Notes: generated by a model not told the origin, from the sequence alone. Counted from the first letter of the stretch, positions 32,652 to 42,317 are shown. The stretch is DNA of 64,000 bases from Streptomyces sp. PsTaAH-137 (GCF_003259365.1 NZ_QLLY01000013.1:62001-126000); one strand, 5' to 3'. Made by a program: numbers and translations.

Positions 32652-35600
32652 TCAGTTCGGCCCCAGTGTGAGGAACCGCTGGATCAGCGACGCCAGCACC
32701 ACCGCGAGCAGCGGCAGCGAGAACCAGAACGTGCTCTGCAGCCGGCGCAGCCGCCGCACGCCCGGCGGCTGCGTCACCCGGATCACCTCCCGCGCCGTGA
32801 GCAGCACGATCACGGCCGGCGCGGCCAGTGCGCCCACCACCGACCACGGTGTCCAGGTGATCCGCGGCCCGGCCGGGCCCGGCCGCGGCTTCTCCACCGC
32901 GCCGGACGGCGGGGTGCGCAGCCGGTACAGGGTCACGTCGTCGTTGACGTAGGCCCTCGTCAACTCCGTACGCCGGTCCAGGTTCCGTGTCAGACGCGCG
33001 GCCCACGACGCCGAGTAGCCGGCATTGAGCCGCAGCGAGACGACCTGGCTCTCGTTGATCATCAGGTACGAGTTCGGGCCCGCGTCCTTGACCGCCTTCA
33101 CGAGACCACCGACCAGGACCGGGTCGACGGGCGCGGGCGTCGGCACGTACTGGACCCGCTCCATGTCGCGGGCGCCCCACGGCAGCGACGGTGTGACGTC
33201 GTCGGCGGTGCCGTCGCTCAGCCACAGCAGCCGCACGGTCGGCCTGTCGTGGGCGTAGACGTAGTCCATCGCCGCGACCTCACCGGTCCTGACCCGTTCG
33301 AACGGCTCGTTGCCCCAGCGGGCCACGAGGAAGCCGCCGAACAGCAGCAGGCCCGCGAGCAAGGCCGCCAGGGGAGCCAGGGTGATCCCGTCCCTGTCGC
33401 GCTCCTTCATGGTGACGCCGGTCCGGGGGAAGAGCGCGAGGCCCGACAGGAGCGCGGCGCCGGGCAGCGCGAACAGGAAGACCCGCAGCGCCATCTCGCC
33501 GCCGTACGACTGCATGCCGAAGCCGAGGAACGGCACGAAGGTCAGCACGAGCAGCGAGCGCTCGCGGTACTTCCAGTCGTGGCGCCGCCACCAGCCGAAG
33601 CAGGCGAACGCCAGGACCCCGCCCGCCAGCAGCACTCGCGTGTACAGCACCAGCTTGTGGGCCGAACTCCCGCCCTGGATACGGCCGGAGACCGAGGACG
33701 AGACATTGCCGCCGACCCCGCCGATCCCGCCGAACAGGTCGGCGAAATGGCCCGACCAGTACGGCTCGGCGAGGAAGCCCAGCCAGACGACGAAGACCAC
33801 ACCGAACAGCAGAGGCAGGCCGCGCGGTTCGGAGCGGCCGGCCAGGACCAGGGCGGCGAGCACCGCCAGCATCATGAACGGCGTCAGCTGGTGCGCGGGG
33901 ACCGTCGCGACGAACAGCGCGATCAGCACGACGAGCAGCACGGTGCGCCGGCGGCGGTCGGCCGGTTCGGCCTCCGCCTCGCCCGGACGGCGCTCGGTCC
34001 ACCGGATCCGGGGCGCCCGGAACCAGACCAGCAGCACCGCCACGAACATCAGGTAGAGCAGATACGTGAAGCTCTGCGGCGAGAAGTAGTCCTGGCCCAC
34101 CCAGCCGCTCAGCACGAAGATCCACAGGCCGGTCCACTTGGCCTTCCAGCTCGCCCGCATCGAGCGCACCAGCAGGATCATCGGCGCCAGGCAGAGCAGT
34201 TGGACGGTCATCGGCCACCAGCGGACGACCTCGCCGAGATCGCCGATCCCGCACGCCTCGGTGACGAAGGCGGCCGCGGCGAAGAAGCCGGGCCAGCTCC
34301 AGCGGGCGTCGAGGTCCGGTACCGCCGAGCCCGTGCGGTCGATGTGGTCCAGGAAGCCCAGGTGCTGCCACGCGGTCGCGAAGCGGGGCTCCGCCTCGAT
34401 GACGGCGGGCAGCGCGTGCAGTGACACCACCGTGGCGAGCAGTGTCGCCGCCAGCAGCCAGGTGCGCGGGCGTTCGAGCCACAGCAGTGACGCGAAGACA
34501 CCGATGAGCAGCGCGCCGCCGAGCAGCGTCACGGGGGAGAGGACCGAGATCAGGCCGAGCCCGCCCATGCCGTCCAGATCGGCGTCGCTCATCCCGAGGA
34601 CCGGACCCCAGTACAGGCCGAGCCCCGCGATCAGCAGCAGCGTCAGGACGGCCACGGACGGCGTCAGCCGGGGGCGCGGCGCCTTTGCCGGGGCGGCCCG
34701 CGGCCCCGCCGTGGCACCGTCCCCGGACTCCGGCGTCCGTGCTCCGCGCGCCCAGCTCGGCCGGTGCGCCGCGGGGGCGCCGCGCGGCGGGGGCACCGGG
34801 CCCGGCCGCACATCGGGCCGCCGCTCCTGGTGGTCCAGGTTGAGCTGGACCGCGAGTTGCAGCGTGTCCGAGTCCATCGCGCCGCGCAGCGCCTCCTTGG
34901 CCCCCGGCCGGTCCGCCCTGCCCGCCTGCGCCTTCGGCAGCCCGAGATCGGCGAGGTCGCCGTCGGGGGCCATGCTGTCCAGGGGCGGCGCCGAGGGCAC
35001 CGCGCGCACCACGCGCCACAGCCTCGGCGCCGCGATCGTCATGATCACCGTGAGCGAGCAGACCTCCGCGACGCCCGCGCCGGTCAGCCCGAGGTGCGGC
35101 AGCAGCAGCAAGGTCATGGAGAGGACGAGTACGCACAACAGGCCCTGGAGCCAGGCGAGTCCCGCGGTCCTGCTCTGCGCCCGCAGCACGGCGAAGTACG
35201 TCTCCATGACCACCCGCAGGGCGGCGCCCACGGCGAACCAGCGCAGCAGCGGCGTCGCCGCGTCCGCGTAGGCCGCGCCGAAGACATGAAGGGCGTACGG
35301 CGCGAGCGCGAACAGCAGCACGCAGACCGGGATCATGATGCGGGCCATCCGGCGCAGCGCCGCCCGGGTGTTGGCGGCGAGCCGCGCCGGGTCGTGCGAG
35401 CTCTCCACCGTCAGCGAGGCGCCCATGTTGACGGCCAGCAGGTTGATCGTGCCGCCGATGGTGGTGGCGATGTAGAAGTACGCGTTGTCGGCGGAGCTGA
35501 CCTGCGAGGCGATGACGACGGGCACGAGGTACACGACGGCGAGCGAGAACAGCGAACCGGTGGAGTCGCCCGCGACGAACCGGCCCATCTGCCGCAGCGT

Positions 35601-36374
35601 CGGCGGATCCGCGTGGCCGTCGGTCGCCTCGACGTGCCGGGGCACGAGGCGGCGGAAGACCAGCCAGGCCAGCGGGACCAGCGAGAACGCGATCGCGGCC
35701 ACCCAGGACACGAACACCCCGGTCGTCGCGAGCGCCGTCGCGAACGCGACCAGCAGCGCCAGCTTCACCAGCGAGAACACGGTGTTGCCCACCGGCACCC
35801 ACAGCGCGCTGCGCAGCCCGGTCAGCACCCCGTCCTGCAAGGTGAGCAGCGCCCACGCGACGACGGCCGCGACGAACCCCAGACCGTTGACCGGCCCGTG
35901 CAGGAATCTGTACGACGGACCCCACACGTCCAGGGTCAGCAGGAAGACCAGCGCGGCGCACGCGACCGCCAGCGCGCTCCCCGCGTACGTACGGAAGATG
36001 AGCCGCCCCGTGCCGCGCCCGGCGACCGGGATGAAGCGGGCCAGGGCCCCGGTCAGCGTCACGGCCATGAGTCCCGCGAGGAACTTCATCGCCGCGATCG
36101 CCGCGGAGCCCTGACCCACGGCGTCCGCCGTGTAGTAGTGCGCGGCGGCCAGCCAGAAGCCGACGCCGAGCACGCCCGAGATGCCGGTGTTCAGCATCAA
36201 CGCGTAGGCGTTGCGGAACAGTTGGTCGCCGCCCCCCGGCTGCCCCATGCCGTTCGGTGTGCCCTTCCTGCTCCTGCCCACGCCGGGCAGCCTGAGTCTG
36301 CGGCGGGGCGGCGGCTGCGGCCCGGCGGTGGTGGCCGGACCGGCCTCGGCGGTGGTGGTCGTCGTGTCAGACAC
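32652..36374 (-). CDS. Wzx-like flippase fused to a polymerase-like membrane protein
   Basis: A 1,240-residue membrane protein in two parts. Residues about 45-480 form a flippase of the MATE/Wzx type with about 12 helices (NAYALMLNTGISGVLGVGFW, GQGSAAIAAMKFLAGL, TIGGTINLLAVNMGASLTVE). A Pro/Arg-rich cytoplasmic linker (about 480-585) follows. Residues about 590-1240 hold another 12 or more helices with an exported loop near 1000-1150 and resemble O-antigen polymerase/GT-C-like proteins. It overlaps the deacetylase gene by 8 bp and is last in the exopolysaccharide operon. The fusion would couple export of lipid-linked units to polymerisation; the polymerase assignment is tentative. Confidence 0.85.
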   Translation of the reverse strand: MSDTTTTTAEAGPATTAGPQPPPRRRLRLPGVGRSRKGTPNGMGQPGGGDQLFRNAYALMLNTGISGVLGVGFWLAAAHYYTADAVGQGSAAIAAMKFLAGLMAVTLTGALARFIPVAGRGTGRLIFRTYAGSALAVACAALVFLLTLDVWGPSYRFLHGPVNGLGFVAAVVAWALLTLQDGVLTGLRSALWVPVGNTVFSLVKLALLVAFATALATTGVFVSWVAAIAFSLVPLAWLVFRRLVPRHVEATDGHADPPTLRQMGRFVAGDSTGSLFSLAVVYLVPVVIASQVSSADNAYFYIATTIGGTINLLAVNMGASLTVESSHDPARLAANTRAALRRMARIMIPVCVLLFALAPYALHVFGAAYADAATPLLRWFAVGAALRVVMETYFAVLRAQSRTAGLAWLQGLLCVLVLSMTLLLLPHLGLTGAGVAEVCSLTVIMTIAAPRLWRVVRAVPSAPPLDSMAPDGDLADLGLPKAQAGRADRPGAKEALRGAMDSDTLQLAVQLNLDHQERRPDVRPGPVPPPRGAPAAHRPSWARGARTPESGDGATAGPRAAPAKAPRPRLTPSVAVLTLLLIAGLGLYWGPVLGMSDADLDGMGGLGLISVLSPVTLLGGALLIGVFASLLWLERPRTWLLAATLLATVVSLHALPAVIEAEPRFATAWQHLGFLDHIDRTGSAVPDLDARWSWPGFFAAAAFVTEACGIGDLGEVVRWWPMTVQLLCLAPMILLVRSMRASWKAKWTGLWIFVLSGWVGQDYFSPQSFTYLLYLMFVAVLLVWFRAPRIRWTERRPGEAEAEPADRRRRTVLLVVLIALFVATVPAHQLTPFMMLAVLAALVLAGRSEPRGLPLLFGVVFVVWLGFLAEPYWSGHFADLFGGIGGVGGNVSSSVSGRIQGGSSAHKLVLYTRVLLAGGVLAFACFGWWRRHDWKYRERSLLVLTFVPFLGFGMQSYGGEMALRVFLFALPGAALLSGLALFPRTGVTMKERDRDGITLAPLAALLAGLLLFGGFLVARWGNEPFERVRTGEVAAMDYVYAHDRPTVRLLWLSDGTADDVTPSLPWGARDMERVQYVPTPAPVDPVLVGGLVKAVKDAGPNSYLMINESQVVSLRLNAGYSASWAARLTRNLDRRTELTRAYVNDDVTLYRLRTPPSGAVEKPRPGPAGPRITWTPWSVVGALAAPAVIVLLTAREVIRVTQPPGVRRLRRLQSTFWFSLPLLAVVLASLIQRFLTLGPN

Positions 36375-37188
36375 GGATACGCGCCGCCTTCCGGCGGGCC
36401 TGCCGGGCTCTGCGGACCACGGCGTACCCCTGGGTGAGGGCGCGGTCCGCGGCGAAGGTACGGCCGATCGCGCGGCCCTCGATCAGCCGCTCGAACTCGG
36501 CGGTGCCGGTGGAGCGGCGCACGGTGACGCGCCGCAGGGCGTAGGGGCCCTGCCGGCGCCTGGCCAGTCCGTTGCCGACGGCGAGCGACTGGGCGAAGCC
36601 GGCCGCGCGCACGGCCCGGCGCACCCGCCGGTCGGAGTGGCCGTACGGGTACGCGAAGGAGACGGGCGCGGCGCCCAGCTCCCCGGCCACGATCTCCCTG
36701 CACTGCCGCAGCTCGAACTCCAGCTCCTCGTCGTGGAGTTGGTCGAGCTGCGGATGCGTATGGCTGTGCCCGCCGATCTCCATGCCCTGCCCGGCGAGCG
36801 CCCGCACCTGGTCCCAGTCGAGCATCGTGTCGAGCCCGCCGCCGGTGTCGTGCGCACCCCGCAGCCACCCCGTCGAGACGAACAGGGTGGCCGCGAAACC
36901 GTGCCGGGCGAGGACGGGCAGGGCGTGCCGGTGCACGCCCTCGTAGCCGTCGTCGAAGGTGATCAGGACGGGCCGGTCGGGCAGCGCCCCGCCGCCGCGC
37001 CAGATCGCGGCGAGCCCGGCGGTGGTCAGCGGCGTGCAGCGGTGCTCGGCGAGCAGCTCCATCTGCTCCGCGAACCGGCCGGGGGAGACCGAGAGGCCGC
37101 GCGTCCTCGCGCTCGGCTCCCGCGCGACCGAGTGGTACATCAGGATCGGGACGGGCACCCCGTCCGCCGTTCGTGCCGGTGCGCTCAT
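36367..37188 (-). CDS. Polysaccharide deacetylase (NodB-type)
   Basis: A 273-residue carbohydrate esterase family 4 protein. The metal-binding motifs are present: motif 1 VLITFDDGYEGVHRHALPVL (catalytic and metal Asp) and motif 2 EIGGHSHTHPQLD (two metal His); motif 3 is SFAYPYGHSDRRVRRAV. PVPILMYHSV at the N-terminus is the family hallmark. No signal peptide is visible, so it may work in the cytoplasm or at the membrane face. It overlaps the genes on both sides within the exopolysaccharide operon and probably removes acetyl groups from an amino-sugar unit. Confidence 0.93.
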   Translation of the reverse strand: MSAPARTADGVPVPILMYHSVAREPSARTRGLSVSPGRFAEQMELLAEHRCTPLTTAGLAAIWRGGGALPDRPVLITFDDGYEGVHRHALPVLARHGFAATLFVSTGWLRGAHDTGGGLDTMLDWDQVRALAGQGMEIGGHSHTHPQLDQLHDEELEFELRQCREIVAGELGAAPVSFAYPYGHSDRRVRRAVRAAGFAQSLAVGNGLARRRQGPYALRRVTVRRSTGTAEFERLIEGRAIGRTFAADRALTQGYAVVRRARQARRKAARIRV

Positions 37189-38231
37189 GCCGCTTCCTCC
37201 AGAGCGTCGCCCCGCTCGCTCCCGCCGCTCCGGTCGTCCCGGCCGGTCTCCACGATCGTGAACGGCGCGGCGCTCCCGCCCCGCGCCCGCAGGCTCCCGA
37301 GCACATATCCGCCGGCCGCCGCCGCCACCCCGGCCAGGATCGCCCCGGCCCGTCTCGCGCCACCGGCCCGGCCGAGCACGACATCGCGCACACCGCGCGC
37401 CACTCCGGCCGGGAGGACCCGGCCCGTGTACGCGCGTTCGGTCTCAAGTCCCTTGCCCGCGCCGACACTTCGGGTGACCAGCGCCTTCGACAGGCCCTCC
37501 GCGTAGGTGCGGGTGCGGAAGTAGGCGAACCGTTCCCGCGCGGCCGGCACCCGGTGGTGGATCACCGCGCGGTCGTCGAGGAGCAGCACCGCGTCCGGCC
37601 GCGCACGGGAGAGCCGGATGCACAGCTCCGTCTCCTCGCAGCCCAGCGGCCGCTTGTCGCCGTCGCGGCCGATGCCGGTGGCGAACCCGCCCACCGCGTC
37701 GAACGCGGTACGCCGGAACGAGGCGTTGCCGCCCAGCACATTGCGCACCTCGGCCCGGCCGCGCGGCAGCCCCTTGTACGCGCAGCCCACCACCCAGTCG
37801 AACTCCTCGGGGAACCAGACGGGCCTGCGCCCCGACGCCCAGATCGGCTCGGTGCGCCCGCCGACGGCCAGCACCCTCGGATCGGCGTACCCGTCGGCGA
37901 ACCGGCGCAGCCAGTCCCGCTCCGCGACCGCGTCGTCGTCGAGGAACGCGATGATCTCCCCGTACGAGGCGGCGATCCCGGTGTTCCGCCCGGCGGACAG
38001 GCCGCGCGGCCCCCGGTTCTCGAGCACCCGGACCTCGGCCGTCTCCTTGTGCTCCCGGGCGAGGCGGTCGAGCAGCGCCGGGTTGTGGTCGACGACGAGC
38101 AGCGTCTCCAGGGCCGGGCGGGACTGCGCGCGCACCGAGTCGACGGCGGCGAGGATGTCGTTCCAGCGGTCCTCGGTGTAGACGCAGATGACGACCGAGA
38201 CCGACGGGCCCGTGCTCGGGGGCGCCGTCAC
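37185..38231 (-). CDS. Family 2 glycosyltransferase
   Basis: A 348-residue GT2 enzyme with the GT-A fold: PSVSVVICVYTEDRWNDILA at the start, nucleotide-binding RGLSAGRNTGIA, the metal DxD-type IIAFLDDDAVAERDWL, and the acceptor-site ED-like CEETELCIRLS. C-terminal hydrophobic stretch (GAILAGVAAAAGGYVLGSL) suggests membrane association. GTG 38231 is chosen because it overlaps the previous stop by 4 nt and begins seven residues before the fold; a much longer frame is not conserved. Part of the exopolysaccharide operon. Confidence 0.92.
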   Translation of the reverse strand: MTAPPSTGPSVSVVICVYTEDRWNDILAAVDSVRAQSRPALETLLVVDHNPALLDRLAREHKETAEVRVLENRGPRGLSAGRNTGIAASYGEIIAFLDDDAVAERDWLRRFADGYADPRVLAVGGRTEPIWASGRRPVWFPEEFDWVVGCAYKGLPRGRAEVRNVLGGNASFRRTAFDAVGGFATGIGRDGDKRPLGCEETELCIRLSRARPDAVLLLDDRAVIHHRVPAARERFAYFRTRTYAEGLSKALVTRSVGAGKGLETERAYTGRVLPAGVARGVRDVVLGRAGGARRAGAILAGVAAAAGGYVLGSLRARGGSAAPFTIVETGRDDRSGGSERGDALEEAA

Positions 38232-39037
38232 GCCCCCGCTCCCCGCACGGCCCTGACGCGCGGGGAGCGCCGGTTCGACCGCTCCTTGAGGATCACCTTC
38301 AGCACCCGGAGCCCGTCCCGCACGGCCCGCAGATTGCTCGCTCCGTGGATGCGCAGATACTCGTGGCTGGGGATCTCCTGGACCTTCAGGCCCGCCTTGA
38401 CGACCCGGATGTTCATCAGGGTCTCCACCTCGAAGCCGGTGCAGTCGAGGTCGATCTCGTCGAGGCAGTGCCGCCAGAACGCGTTGTAGCCGTAGCAGAG
38501 GTCGGTGTAGCGGGCGCCGAACTTGGCGTTCACGGCCGTGCACAGCGCCCAGTTGCCCAGCTTGCGCACGGGCGTCATGTCGTCCGTGCCCCCGCCGTTG
38601 GCGAACCGGGAGCCCTTGGCGAAGTCGGCGCCGGAGACCAGCGCCGACACATAGCTGACGATCTCCTGGCCGTCCGCCGAGCCGTCCGCGTCGACCATCA
38701 CGATGATGTCGCCCGAGCTGGCCTGGAAACCGGTGATCAGGGCGTCCCCCTTGCCCTTGCCGCGCTGCCGCACGACCACGACGTCCGGCCGCAGCACCCG
38801 GGCCACCTCCACCGTGTCGTCGGTGGAGTCGCCGTCCACGAGGACGACCTCGTGGATCCACTCCGGGAGCGACTTGAAGACGTAGGGCAGGTTCTCCGCC
38901 TCGTTCATGGCGGGAATGACCACGCTCACCCGTGGCGCGATGGCCAGGTGCGTGGAGATCGCCCGGTACCGGGCGGGTAAGTGAGCGGGCGTGGTCCCGT
39001 CGTCCGGCGCGGCCGGGCGCACCACGGAACTGCTCAT
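38228..39037 (-). CDS. Family 2 glycosyltransferase (DPM1/polyprenyl-phosphate type)
   Basis: A 269-residue GT2 enzyme. APRVSVVIPAMNEAENLPYVF opens the fold, VLVDGDSTDDT and IIVMVDADGSADGQEI carry the nucleotide and metal aspartates, and FAKGSRFANGG is the acceptor region. The pattern is that of enzymes that charge polyprenyl phosphate, making it a good candidate for starting the polymer unit. It is first gene in the four-gene minus-strand operon (39037 to 32652), whose junctions all overlap. Confidence 0.92.
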   Translation of the reverse strand: MSSSVVRPAAPDDGTTPAHLPARYRAISTHLAIAPRVSVVIPAMNEAENLPYVFKSLPEWIHEVVLVDGDSTDDTVEVARVLRPDVVVVRQRGKGKGDALITGFQASSGDIIVMVDADGSADGQEIVSYVSALVSGADFAKGSRFANGGGTDDMTPVRKLGNWALCTAVNAKFGARYTDLCYGYNAFWRHCLDEIDLDCTGFEVETLMNIRVVKAGLKVQEIPSHEYLRIHGASNLRAVRDGLRVLKVILKERSNRRSPRVRAVRGAGA

Positions 39038-39432
39038 GAGTCTGGTCCCTCTCGTCCGGTGGACCGCCCGCCCCTCGGGCGGTCCGGCTGTGTATCCGGT
39101 TCGAAAGGGGGGTTCTCACTCACGGCCAGGCCGGAACGGCTCTCCGTGCAGGCCGGGTGAGCTGGCAATGCACACCGGTTGGTTGGACCGGTCGCGCGGC
39201 ACGCGACTCGACGACCCACCACGCAGGAACAAGCGAATCACCGAGCACGGCACCCCCCTACCGCGCCCCGCGCCGGGCCCGTCGCGATCCTGAGCCCTCC
39301 CCTGGATCGCTGTACGTGATGGCCCGATGCGGGTGGATGTAAGACGGTATTGATGATTGAGACCGTATGGCAAGACCTGAAACGAGAACTCACATTTTTG
39401 TCGTTCTGTCCATAACTTCAACTAACGCCCCA
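39038..39432. other. Intergenic region upstream of the exopolysaccharide operon
   Basis: A 395-bp gap, noticeably more AT-rich than its surroundings at 39330-39430, consistent with promoters. It contains the direct repeat AGACGGTAT (39344-39352) and AGACCGTAT (39362-39370), 18 bp apart, which could bind a regulator. No gene was identified. Confidence 0.5.
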
Positions 39433-39813
39433 CTAGTGGACTTTGTGTCTCCCTTTGCGGTAGGCGAGTTGAAGGAGGAACGCGGCCGCCGTGAGCGCGC
39501 CCACCGCGACGACCCCGCCGTCGACCGACCAGTGGTGCGTGGCGAGCATGCCCTGGGCGACCAGCATCACGACGCAGACCGCGCCGGCGGCCGAGACGAG
39601 CACGCGCGCCCCGGTGTCGAGGCCGCGCAGGGCCGCGGCGAACGCGGAACCGGGCGCGGCCAGCAGGAAGAAGAGCGTGAGCGGTCCGCGCAACGGTGAG
39701 CCGGTGTGCGTGAGCGCGAGCACCAGTCCCGCGCCCGCCGCGACGGCGCCCGCCCCCATGAGCAGATGCGCCGCATCGCCGGATAGTGACGTCTTGAACT
39801 TTATGGTCCGCAT
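39433..39813 (-). CDS. Small membrane protein of unknown function
   Basis: A 126-residue protein with four hydrophobic segments (about residues 14-33, 42-62, 70-90 and 95-115) and short basic ends (MRTIKFKTS, YRKGRHKVH). The second segment, PLTLFFLLAAPGSAFAAALRGLDTGARVLV, resembles N-terminal parts of DUF1616-like membrane proteins, but identity is uncertain. It lies alone between the exopolysaccharide operon and a subtilisin gene, transcribed toward the operon. A link to polysaccharide assembly is possible only by position. Confidence 0.7.
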   Translation of the reverse strand: MRTIKFKTSLSGDAAHLLMGAGAVAAGAGLVLALTHTGSPLRGPLTLFFLLAAPGSAFAAALRGLDTGARVLVSAAGAVCVVMLVAQGMLATHHWSVDGGVVAVGALTAAAFLLQLAYRKGRHKVH

Positions 39814-39914
39814 GGGCGACTTGCCCCCCGAAGCGCCGGATGCCGGACTTCAATGTCGCGCGGCGGCGGGGTGGCCGTCAAGACGCGCCCCGAGGTGGCG
39901 GGGGCCACGAGAAA

Positions 39915-39945
39915 TTCCCCGGAGGCGACGGACGCCTCCGGGGAA
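39915..39945. terminator. Terminator downstream of the subtilisin gene
   Basis: A perfect 13-bp stem, TTCCCCGGAGGCG with CGCCTCCGGGGAA, loop ACGGA. It lies 51 bp past the stop of the minus-strand subtilisin gene and upstream of the small membrane protein gene. Confidence 0.8.
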
Positions 39946-39996
39946 CTATGTTGTCACACCAGCAAATTGACGGTTACGCGGTCAGCTGCCCGGCCG

Positions 39997-41211
39997 CTAC
40001 TGGACGATCTTCAGCAGCTTGTTCGGCGAGCCGCTGCCGGGGCTGGTGACGACCCCGGACGTGGCCCCGTTCACCAGCGCCGAGGCGACCTGGGCGGGCG
40101 TGGCGGAGGTGTGGCCCGCCAGATAGACCGCGGCCGCGCCCGCGACGTGCGGTGTGGCCATCGAGGTGCCGGAGATGGTGTTGGTCGCGGAGTCGCTGGT
40201 GTTCCAGCCCGCCGTGATCGACACGCCGGGCGCGAACAGGTCCAGTACGGAGCCGTAGTTGGACCAGCTGGCCTTCGCGTCGGTGTTGCTCGTGGCGCCG
40301 ACGGTGATGGCCTCGGTGACCCGGGCGGGCGACGAAGTGGAGGCGTTCGCACCGGAGTTGCCGGCCGCGATCGCGTACGTGACGCCGCTGGAGATGGAGT
40401 TGCGCACCGCCGTGTCCAGCGCGGTGCTGGTGCCGCCGCCCAGCGACAGGTTGGCGACCGACGGACCGCTGTGGTGGGTGGTGACCCAGTCGATGCCGGC
40501 GATGACGCCCGCGGTCGTGCCCGATCCGTTGTTGTCGAGCACGCGCACCGCCACGATCTTCGCCTTCTTGGCGACGCCGTAGGTGGTGCCCGCGATGGTG
40601 GTGGCCACATGGGTGCCGTGGCCGTTTCCGTCCTGCGCGACGCTGTCGCCGTCGACGGCGTCGTAGCCGTTCGAGGCGCGGCCGCTGATCTGGGAGTGGG
40701 TGATCCGCACGCCGGTGTCGATGACGTACGCCGTCACCCCGCTGCCCGCCGAGTCCGGGTAGGTGTACGTGCCGGAGAGCGGCAGGGCCGACTGGTCGAT
40801 GCGGTCCAGGCCCCAGGGGGCGCCGGTCTGGGTGGCGTCCACGTGCACCCGCTGGTTCTGCTCGACGGACGCCACGGCCGGATCGGCCGCGAGTCTCCCG
40901 GCCTCGGTGGCCGAAAGCCCCTTCACCGCATAGCCGTTGAGCGCGCCGCGGTAGGTCTTCTGCACCGCGCCGCCGTGCTCGGATATCAGGCTCTTGCCGT
41001 CCGCGGACGCGGCCGTGAGGCCCGCCGGGCTCTGTGCGGGCTTCTTGAGCGTGACGATGTAGCTGCCGTCGACCGCCTCGGCGGAGTCCGCCGCCAGGAC
41101 CGTGCCGGTGGCCGGGGCGGCCTGGGCGGGCAGGGCGGTGAGCGAACCGAGCAGGCCGACGGCCGCCGCGGTCGACGCGGCCGCGGTCACCAGTGCTTTG
41201 GGGAGTGCCAT
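39997..41211 (-). CDS. Secreted subtilisin-like serine protease (S8)
   Basis: A 404-residue proteinase-K-type subtilase. The signal peptide covers about residues 1-32 (ending AQA), an I9 pro-domain runs to about residue 125 (GSYIVTLKKPAQSPAG ... SVEQNQRVHVDATQ), and the mature domain has Asp165 (VIDTGV), His198 (NGHGTHVA) and Ser350 (GTSMATPHVAG). The oxyanion Asn is in IAAGNSGANA. ATG 41211 follows AGGAGG with normal spacing; a start 81 bp upstream would add a non-signal leader. It is divergent from a GDSL esterase gene, so two secreted hydrolases share a 286-bp promoter region. Confidence 0.95.
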   Translation of the reverse strand: MALPKALVTAAASTAAAVGLLGSLTALPAQAAPATGTVLAADSAEAVDGSYIVTLKKPAQSPAGLTAASADGKSLISEHGGAVQKTYRGALNGYAVKGLSATEAGRLAADPAVASVEQNQRVHVDATQTGAPWGLDRIDQSALPLSGTYTYPDSAGSGVTAYVIDTGVRITHSQISGRASNGYDAVDGDSVAQDGNGHGTHVATTIAGTTYGVAKKAKIVAVRVLDNNGSGTTAGVIAGIDWVTTHHSGPSVANLSLGGGTSTALDTAVRNSISSGVTYAIAAGNSGANASTSSPARVTEAITVGATSNTDAKASWSNYGSVLDLFAPGVSITAGWNTSDSATNTISGTSMATPHVAGAAAVYLAGHTSATPAQVASALVNGATSGVVTSPGSGSPNKLLKIVQ

Positions 41212-41460
41212 AACGAGGGAGTCCTCCTCATAGGCGGCGCGTGCCGGTGGAGGGCACACGTCAGTGGGGGGTGCGCGCTGGGTGGCGCGCACGGGCCGTC
41301 GGAGTCGGGTGTTCCGTCCGGGCCCGCTCAGCAGACTGGAGCCATCTACGGGCGTAGCTCAAGCGATCTGAGGGTATGTCACAACCCTGGCATGTACCTG
41401 CAATTGAACGGCCGGTGAATGTCCGTCAGAGGTACTTCCCGGTAACTGTGTGGCGTGCTA

Positions 41461-41472
41461 CCACATATGTGG
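41461..41472. promoter_or_regulatory. Palindrome upstream of GDSL esterase gene
   Basis: CCACATATGTGG is a perfect 12-bp palindrome, extended imperfectly to GCTACCACATATGTGGCAG. It lies 25 bp before the esterase start, just upstream of the ribosome site, a position suited to repression. Confidence 0.45.
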
Positions 41473-41497
41473 CAGAAATCCTGCTAAGGGAGGTTCC

Positions 41498-42295
41498 ATG
41501 AGACGTTTCCGTATTACGGCATTCATGACTTCGTTCCTCTTCGCCGCCGGCGTCGCCCTCACCGGGGCGACGCACGCGCAGGCCGCCGCGACCGGCTACG
41601 TGGCGCTCGGCGACTCCTACTCCTCGGGGGTCGGCTCCGGCAGCTACACCAGCGAGAGCGGCGACTGCAAGCGCTCCACGAAGGCCTACCCGGCCCTGTG
41701 GGCGGCCGCCCACTCACCCTCCAGCTTCAACTTCACCGCGTGCTCGGGTGCTCGTACGGGTGATGTGCTCTCCAGCCAGCTCGCCCCGCTCGGCGCGGGC
41801 ACCGGCCTCGTCTCCCTCAGTATCGGCGGCAACGACGCGGGCTTCGCCGACGTCATGACCACCTGCGTCCTCCAGTCCGAGGCCACGTGCCTGAGCCGCA
41901 TCAACACGGCCCGTGCGTACGTAACATCGACGCTGCCCGCCAATCTCGACAAGGTCTACGACGCGATCACCGCCAGGGCCCCGGCCGCCCATGTCGTGGT
42001 CATCGGCTACCCCCGCTTCTACAAGCTCAGCGGCAGCTGCATCGCGGGCCTGTCCGAGAACGAGCGGTCCGCCATCAACAGCGCGTCCGACCTGCTCAAC
42101 ACCACCATCGCCAAGCGCGTGGCCGACCACGGCTTCACCTTCGGCGACGTACGGCCGGCGTTCTCCGGGCACGAGATCTGCTCCGGCGACTCCTGGCTGC
42201 ACAGCGTCAACTGGACCAACATCGGCGAGTCGTACCACCCGACGGCCGCCGGACAGTCCGGCGGCTATCTGCCCGTGTTCAACTCCAACGCGTGA
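41498..42295 (+). CDS. Secreted SGNH/GDSL-family esterase or lipase
   Basis: A 265-residue secreted hydrolase. The signal peptide ends near residue 31 (ATHAQAA). Block I is VALGDSYSSGVG with nucleophile Ser40, block III is SIGGNDAGF with Asn112, and block V is ESYHPTAAGQ with His247. Cysteine pairs and overall length match Streptomyces lipases of the S. rimosus type. ATG 41498 has AAGGGAGG at 41486-41493. It diverges from the subtilisin gene and converges on the kinase gene. Confidence 0.94.
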   Translation: MRRFRITAFMTSFLFAAGVALTGATHAQAAATGYVALGDSYSSGVGSGSYTSESGDCKRSTKAYPALWAAAHSPSSFNFTACSGARTGDVLSSQLAPLGAGTGLVSLSIGGNDAGFADVMTTCVLQSEATCLSRINTARAYVTSTLPANLDKVYDAITARAPAAHVVVIGYPRFYKLSGSCIAGLSENERSAINSASDLLNTTIAKRVADHGFTFGDVRPAFSGHEICSGDSWLHSVNWTNIGESYHPTAAGQSGGYLPVFNSNA

Positions 42296-42317
42296 CCCGT
42301 ACCCGGTGAGCGACGGC

